Below, one piece after another: positions 60,585 through 64,000 of a stretch of 64,000 bases of DNA; position 1 is the stretch's first letter, and each line of letters begins with the position of its first letter. The position numbers and the translations under genes were made by a program. Under the pieces are notes generated by a model. That model had not been told where the DNA came from. It was given only the letters and a program-made list of their open reading frames with translations, and did no database searches. This DNA comes from Firm-04 sp045596625 (GTDB lineage: Bacteria; Bacillota; Clostridia; Oscillospirales; Ruminococcaceae): the NCBI GenBank assembly GCA_045596625.1, contig JAZOCU010000054.1:124001-188000 (forward strand). Reading direction: 5' to 3'.

Positions 60585-61247
60585 TTAAGACTTTTTGGAT
60601 TTTCTTTTCGGCTGCGCTTTATCATGCATCAGCTTTTTCAGCGGCGAACGCACCTGTATCGAACGGATTGTATTTCGCAGTGCTTTGGGATCTTGCTTAC
60701 CCTTCGGCAAGCGCTCCAAAGCCGGCAGTAACTGTTCCAGCCGCAGACCTGCCTTCGTTTTCAAAACTACGTTCGGATTGGAAAATACAACAAAACCATA
60801 TACCGGAACCTTTTGCAGTCCCGCTTTTTTCAGATGGTGCTCTACATTTTCAATATGTGTCTGATTCTGCTTCTGAGGATGATACAAGGAATGCGTCTTT
60901 GACCCCATTCGCTGTGTCAGATAAGTGCCGCTGCCTTCGATCGTTCCGCCGACATTTTTGGTTTCGATCACCGCAATCCCAAAGCTGCCGAACACAAGAT
61001 GATCAATTTCAGTACAGCCGTCATATAACGGAAGATATACCGAATGCGCCACATACGCTCTATGCTTTCTTGCATAACGGCGCAATACTTTGGCAACTCT
61101 TTTCTCTCCAAGAATGCCGCGCCGTTTGCTGCGCCGATTATAAATCCACAAAATCCCAAAAAGCAGCAACGCAGCCAACAATACAGCAACCAACAGCAGC
61201 AGCACGATCATAACAGGGTCATTCAAATTGATAGAAAATTTCGACAT
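60585..61247 (-). CDS. NERD-domain membrane-anchored nuclease-like protein
   Basis: The protein has 220 residues. One N-terminal membrane segment (about 10-35, IVLLLLVAVLLAALLLFGIL) precedes a basic stretch and a NERD domain with GILGEKRVAKVLRRYA, CTEIDHLVFGSFGIAVIETK (Asp and Glu-x-Lys of a PD-(D/E)XK core) and VVFSNPNVVLK. The C-terminus is very basic. The ATG of MSKFS has AAAGGA about 10 bases upstream; a TTG three codons earlier touches that site. Confidence 0.88.
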   Translation of the reverse strand: MSKFSINLNDPVMIVLLLLVAVLLAALLLFGILWIYNRRSKRRGILGEKRVAKVLRRYARKHRAYVAHSVYLPLYDGCTEIDHLVFGSFGIAVIETKNVGGTIEGSGTYLTQRMGSKTHSLYHPQKQNQTHIENVEHHLKKAGLQKVPVYGFVVFSNPNVVLKTKAGLRLEQLLPALERLPKGKQDPKALRNTIRSIQVRSPLKKLMHDKAQPKRKSKKS

Positions 61248-61368
61248 AAAAACCAATCCTTTCCGTATAAAATATCAATTGTGTTCTGTATATTCGCATT
61301 CGATTTTGCGAATACTACTTCTGCCGCACCATGATGCGGCTTGATTTCACAAGAAATGAGGAATTATC

Positions 61369-61578
61369 ATGTGGGATAAGCTGGCGTTAATTCTGCTGGT
61401 AATCGGCGGAATCAACTGGGGACTCGTCGGCATCTTTGAACTGGATCTTGTGGCATGGCTGTTCGGCGGCGCAGCTTCGCTTGTCAGCAGAGTGATCTAC
61501 GTTCTGGTAGCACTTTCCGCTATCTGGTGTATTTCCTTTCTGTTCCGCAACAACAGTCCGGCACACGCTGAGTCTTAA
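61369..61578 (+). CDS. DUF378 small membrane protein
   Basis: This 69-residue protein has two membrane segments and the DUF378 signature ILLVIGGINWGLVGIFELDL, VAWLFG, and IYVLVALSAIW. GAGGAA precedes the ATG. Function unknown. Confidence 0.92.
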   Translation: MWDKLALILLVIGGINWGLVGIFELDLVAWLFGGAASLVSRVIYVLVALSAIWCISFLFRNNSPAHAES

Positions 61579-61597
61579 ACGACGCATTTTCATCACA

Positions 61598-61633
61598 CAA
61601 AACCCGTTCACGAAGAATCGTGTGCGGGTTTTG
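61598..61633 (+). terminator. Terminator after the DUF378 gene
   Basis: A 9-bp outer stem (CAAAACCCG) and an inner CACGA/TCGTG stem are followed by a T-rich end. Confidence 0.75.
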
Positions 61634-61719
61634 CTTTCTGTATTCACATATCGCTTTTTACGTTCTGCATAAATTGCAGCTCAATATTCGTACACAATGC
61701 CAAAAAATTACAGCGGCGC

Positions 61720-61748
61720 TTGCCTTTTTGAGGGAAATATGATATAAT
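61720..61748 (+). promoter_or_regulatory. Sigma-A promoter for the aldose epimerase-like gene
   Basis: TTGCCT and TATAAT are separated by 17 bases, about 40 bases before the start codon. Confidence 0.75.
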
Positions 61749-61788
61749 GATATCGTGCATCAGATTGCATCAGTAAGGAGGCTAATTC

Positions 61789-62796
61789 ATGAACATTACA
61801 GAGCAGACAACGCTGAACGGTACCCCTTGTATCAAATTGGCAGCGGGTGGATATGAAGCCTATATCGCTTATGAAATCGGTTCCAATGTCATCCGTCTGC
61901 GGGATGTGAAAAACGGAGTGGAGTTTTTTCGCTGGCGTGAGGAAAATACCGCAGAGGAGATCAAGGCATCAGCAGAGGTATGGGGTCTGCCCACACTGTA
62001 TCTGCCGAACCGTTTCGCAGATGGCGTGCTGAAAACCTCGGATGCAATCTATCAGCTCCCGGTGAATGAGCCTGCACCCTATCATAACCATATCCATGGT
62101 TTTGTCCATAAGCGTGTTTATTCCGTAGTATCCCACCACGCAGACGAAAATTGCGCTGTGGTTAAAACACAATATCGCTTTGATGAAAACGATCCTTTCT
62201 TCGCCTATTTCCCGCTTCGTTTTCTGGTAGAGCTGACCTTTACACTCAGCGAGTGCGGTCTGGAGCATCATATTGCCATCACCAATCTCTCTGAAAAGAT
62301 GCTGCCCATTTCTGTGGCAACACACACTACCATCCAAGCACCCTTCGTGGATGACGCCAAGCCGGAGGATATCCGTTTGATGGTGCCGATCGGCAAACGC
62401 TGTGAGCTGAATGAGCGCTGCCTGCCCACCGAGCGTCTGCTGGAGCCAAAGCTTGCAGATCTGGAATACAAAAACGGTACAAAATGCCCCGTGCTTCAAA
62501 ACATTGACAACGATATGTATCAGGCTGAGACCGGCGTATTGGGCGATCAGAGCTTTTATGGTATGATCGCCGAGGATCTCGGCAGCGGCAAAAAAATCTG
62601 CTATCAGGTCAGCGAGGACTACAAATTCTGGATCATCTGGAACGACAAGGGATTTAATGGCTATTTCTGTCCCGAACCTATGACCGCCATGATCGATGCA
62701 CCGAATCTGGAGCTGCCGGATGAGGTTACGGGATATCAGGAACTGCGTCCTCATGATACCTTTGAAGCAAATCAGCGCTTCTTTACCCTTGTATAA
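61789..62796 (+). CDS. Aldose 1-epimerase family protein
   Basis: The 335 residues match the galactose mutarotase-like fold. A substrate-binding block (LPNRFADGVLK), the His-rich YHNHIHGFVHKRVY, a second His in ATHTTIQAPF and a candidate catalytic Glu in GYQELRPHDTF are visible. It should interconvert alpha and beta anomers of a free sugar in the cytoplasm. AAGGAGG precedes the ATG. It stands alone with its own promoter and terminator. Confidence 0.85.
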   Translation: MNITEQTTLNGTPCIKLAAGGYEAYIAYEIGSNVIRLRDVKNGVEFFRWREENTAEEIKASAEVWGLPTLYLPNRFADGVLKTSDAIYQLPVNEPAPYHNHIHGFVHKRVYSVVSHHADENCAVVKTQYRFDENDPFFAYFPLRFLVELTFTLSECGLEHHIAITNLSEKMLPISVATHTTIQAPFVDDAKPEDIRLMVPIGKRCELNERCLPTERLLEPKLADLEYKNGTKCPVLQNIDNDMYQAETGVLGDQSFYGMIAEDLGSGKKICYQVSEDYKFWIIWNDKGFNGYFCPEPMTAMIDAPNLELPDEVTGYQELRPHDTFEANQRFFTLV

Positions 62797-62814
62797 TAAA
62801 GCATAGCATAAAAT

Positions 62815-62856
62815 AAACCGGTTGTCAATTCATAACGATTTGACAACCGGTTTTCA
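62815..62856 (+). terminator. Terminator after the aldose epimerase-like gene
   Basis: A 14-bp perfect stem (arm AAACCGGTTGTCAA) with an 11-base loop is followed by TTTT. Confidence 0.88.
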
Positions 62857-62927
62857 TCATAATGCTTCAAAACAACAATCCCCGCACTGCATCCTGTATG
62901 AGATAAGACAGATAGTCATAAAGAAGT

Positions 62928-62963
62928 AAATCCAGAGAAGATTTAATTTCTTCTCTGGATTTT
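62928..62963 (-). terminator. Terminator of the nucleoside phosphorylase gene
   Basis: A 13-bp perfect stem (arm AAATCCAGAGAAG) with a 9-base loop lies about 30 bases beyond the minus-strand stop. T-runs are modest on both sides. Confidence 0.7.
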
Positions 62964-62991
62964 GTTCATTATCTCACCGACAAATTGGAAT

Positions 62992-63741
62992 TTATAAAAG
63001 CAACGCTGTGTTAAGCGCAATATATAGTTTGCCTAAATTATGATTTGCATCGTGAAGTCCTTCAATATCATAACCACTTAATTCCAGCACATCGCCCGCT
63101 TCGAGAAAGTCATAAAGCTCTAAGCCGTAGAAATCACACAAAGCTTGCACTCCTGCCAATTCCATTTCAACTGCAATACATCCTTCTTCTCTGCGCTTTT
63201 CAACAAGTCCTACGGTTTCTCTGAGCATAGAATCCGTTGTCCATACCTTACCCGCCACGTAAGGTATATTTAACTTCTCAAATATAGCAGAAAGTTTTTT
63301 GCTGTTTTTAATTTCAATATAGTCAGCAGGCTCAGCATAGTAATAAGAACAGCCCTCTCCACGATAGCTTTCTGTTGGAACAATAAATTTGCCTTCGGTT
63401 TTTTCTCTGTCAAGGCTTCCGCAGGAACCAAACATAATAAACTTTGTAGCCCCTGTCTGCCAATAGGCTTCATAGCAAAAAGCTGATGCAAGTGCTGAGC
63501 CTATGCCTGTTAAATAAAAAGCAATATCTCTGCCCTTATAATTCATTTTATAGATAGTGATATTTCCGTTACAAGAACCCAAAACCCCTATTTTTTCACA
63601 TTTATAAGTATCAATCAAATGATTGTGTATATCTATCGAAAAGATAATTAGGCATATATCCACAATGTGTTTCGGCTCACCATAAAAATCCTTAAGGTTG
63701 ACAATGGGTTCTGTTTTAACGTCATAACAATCCGTAATCAT
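62992..63741 (-). CDS. Nucleoside phosphorylase (uridine phosphorylase-like)
   Basis: This 249-residue phosphorylase-fold enzyme has FYLTGIGSALASAFCYEAYW, the phosphate-site FIMFGSCGSLD, and VEMELAGVQALCDF carrying the base and ribose-contact ME motif. GGAGGA precedes the ATG of MITDCY; the frame upstream runs through the promoter. The gene is clearly richer in A and T than its neighbours (many Ile and Lys codons ending in A or T), suggesting acquisition by transfer. The substrate is not certain. Confidence 0.85.
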   Translation of the reverse strand: MITDCYDVKTEPIVNLKDFYGEPKHIVDICLIIFSIDIHNHLIDTYKCEKIGVLGSCNGNITIYKMNYKGRDIAFYLTGIGSALASAFCYEAYWQTGATKFIMFGSCGSLDREKTEGKFIVPTESYRGEGCSYYYAEPADYIEIKNSKKLSAIFEKLNIPYVAGKVWTTDSMLRETVGLVEKRREEGCIAVEMELAGVQALCDFYGLELYDFLEAGDVLELSGYDIEGLHDANHNLGKLYIALNTALLL

Positions 63742-63778
63742 AATATCCTCCGTAAAATTCTTATTGATCATTGAGCCA

Positions 63779-63807
63779 ATTATAACAAAGTATCCACATA
63801 AAATCAA
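63779..63807 (-). promoter_or_regulatory. Sigma-A promoter for the nucleoside phosphorylase gene
   Basis: TTGATT and TATAAT are separated by 17 bases on the minus strand, about 40 bases before the ATG. Confidence 0.75.
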
Positions 63808-63822
63808 TACCGCAAGCAACGC

Positions 63823-63858
63823 AAAGCCACTTTTGACATTTCATCAAAAGTGGCTTTT
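63823..63858. terminator. Terminator between the dockerin-protein gene and the phosphorylase gene
   Basis: A 14-bp perfect stem (arm AAAGCCACTTTTGA) with a short loop lies about 45 bases past the dockerin gene's stop. Confidence 0.75.
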
Positions 63859-63904
63859 AATACTTCTATATTGCTATTTCATATACGGCGCGGGGCCGTT
63901 TTCA

Positions 63905-64000
63905 TCAGAGTTCCTCAACAATGCCGGCAAGATATTGTAAGATCATAATCGTGTCATCCGCAGAGACGCCTTTTTGGCTGTCACAATCACCGTTGGCAAC
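63905..64000 (-). CDS. C-terminal end of a dockerin-containing (cellulosomal) protein, partial
   Basis: Only the last 31 codons are in the window. They read as a calcium-binding dockerin repeat: NGDCDSQKGVSADDTIMILQ, then YLAGIVEEL and stop. The spacing of NGD, the Asp pair and the helix ending in LAGI is that of type I dockerins in Ruminococcus. The parent protein is probably an enzyme or structural protein that docks onto a cohesin scaffold outside the cell; its catalytic part is beyond the window edge. Confidence 0.85.
   Translation of the reverse strand, partial: VANGDCDSQKGVSADDTIMILQYLAGIVEEL

Noticed and set aside
1..64000. CRISPR arrays, rRNA, tRNA or known riboswitches
   Set aside because: No regularly spaced direct repeats, no cloverleaf or rRNA-like sequence, and no leader matching a riboswitch core was seen by eye.

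Overview
The window reads as chromosome of a Gram-positive, spore-forming anaerobe of the Clostridia, most likely a Ruminococcus-like member of the Oscillospiraceae. The grounds are a groES-groEL operon under a perfect CIRCE operator, sporulation genes (spoIVA, a sipL homologue, dpaB and pieces of dpaA), strong Gram-positive ribosome binding sites with several TTG and GTG starts, clostridial-type pyrF/pyrK/pyrD, and the C-terminal end of a cellulosomal dockerin protein at the right edge. I see no rRNA, tRNA or CRISPR array. Base composition is close to even, apart from an AT-rich nucleoside phosphorylase gene near the right end.

Layout. 0-3.3 kb: a spore-surface-like protein, a coiled-coil protein and groES-groEL on the minus strand. 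3.6-10.4 kb: a two-component system overlapping an HtrA-type protease, a UDP-sugar pyrophosphorylase, and an ECF sigma factor operon with its own ECF-type promoter. 10.5-18.3 kb: an AraC regulator followed by an interrupted dipicolinate synthase locus. 18.4-32.5 kb: a YfhO-family membrane protein, a ROK regulator, housekeeping genes (degV, trmL, ruvX), the pyrimidine genes pyrF-pyrK-pyrD, and a Fur-family regulator in an operon with a zinc ABC transporter. 32.6-47.2 kb: a long surface-polysaccharide operon that should make GDP-D-rhamnose and export a glycan through a Wzm/Wzt-type ABC transporter. 47.2-51 kb: Ktr potassium uptake, then a NADAR-like protein with a Tudor-like C-terminus. 51-54.1 kb: spoIVA and sipL. 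54.2-60.5 kb: a divergent HSP90-family protein with two TPR-like paralogues, and a YitT protein. The rest is small genes, an aldose 1-epimerase-like protein, a nucleoside phosphorylase and the dockerin tail.

The most remarkable object is the dpaA (spoVFA) locus. Codons matching the middle of dipicolinate synthase subunit A end at a Lys-Pro-Gly-Gly at 11729. The matching continuation, starting Val-Asp-Phe, resumes at 17617 and overlaps an intact dpaB. The 5,887 bp between carry a ComEA-like gene, a sugar ABC importer (binding protein and two permeases), a small unknown gene and a possible nuclease-fold protein. Both ends of this segment carry a 15-bp inverted repeat (13 of 15 identical) next to a shared GGGG core. 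Recombination at the core would rejoin dpaA exactly in frame. This has the architecture of a site-specific intervening (skin-like) element in a sporulation gene, but no recombinase is visible inside it. The N-terminal part of dpaA is not in this window, so a second discontinuity lies upstream.

Limits: everything here was read by eye. Family assignments rest on remembered motifs, and no database search, alignment score or structure prediction was run.
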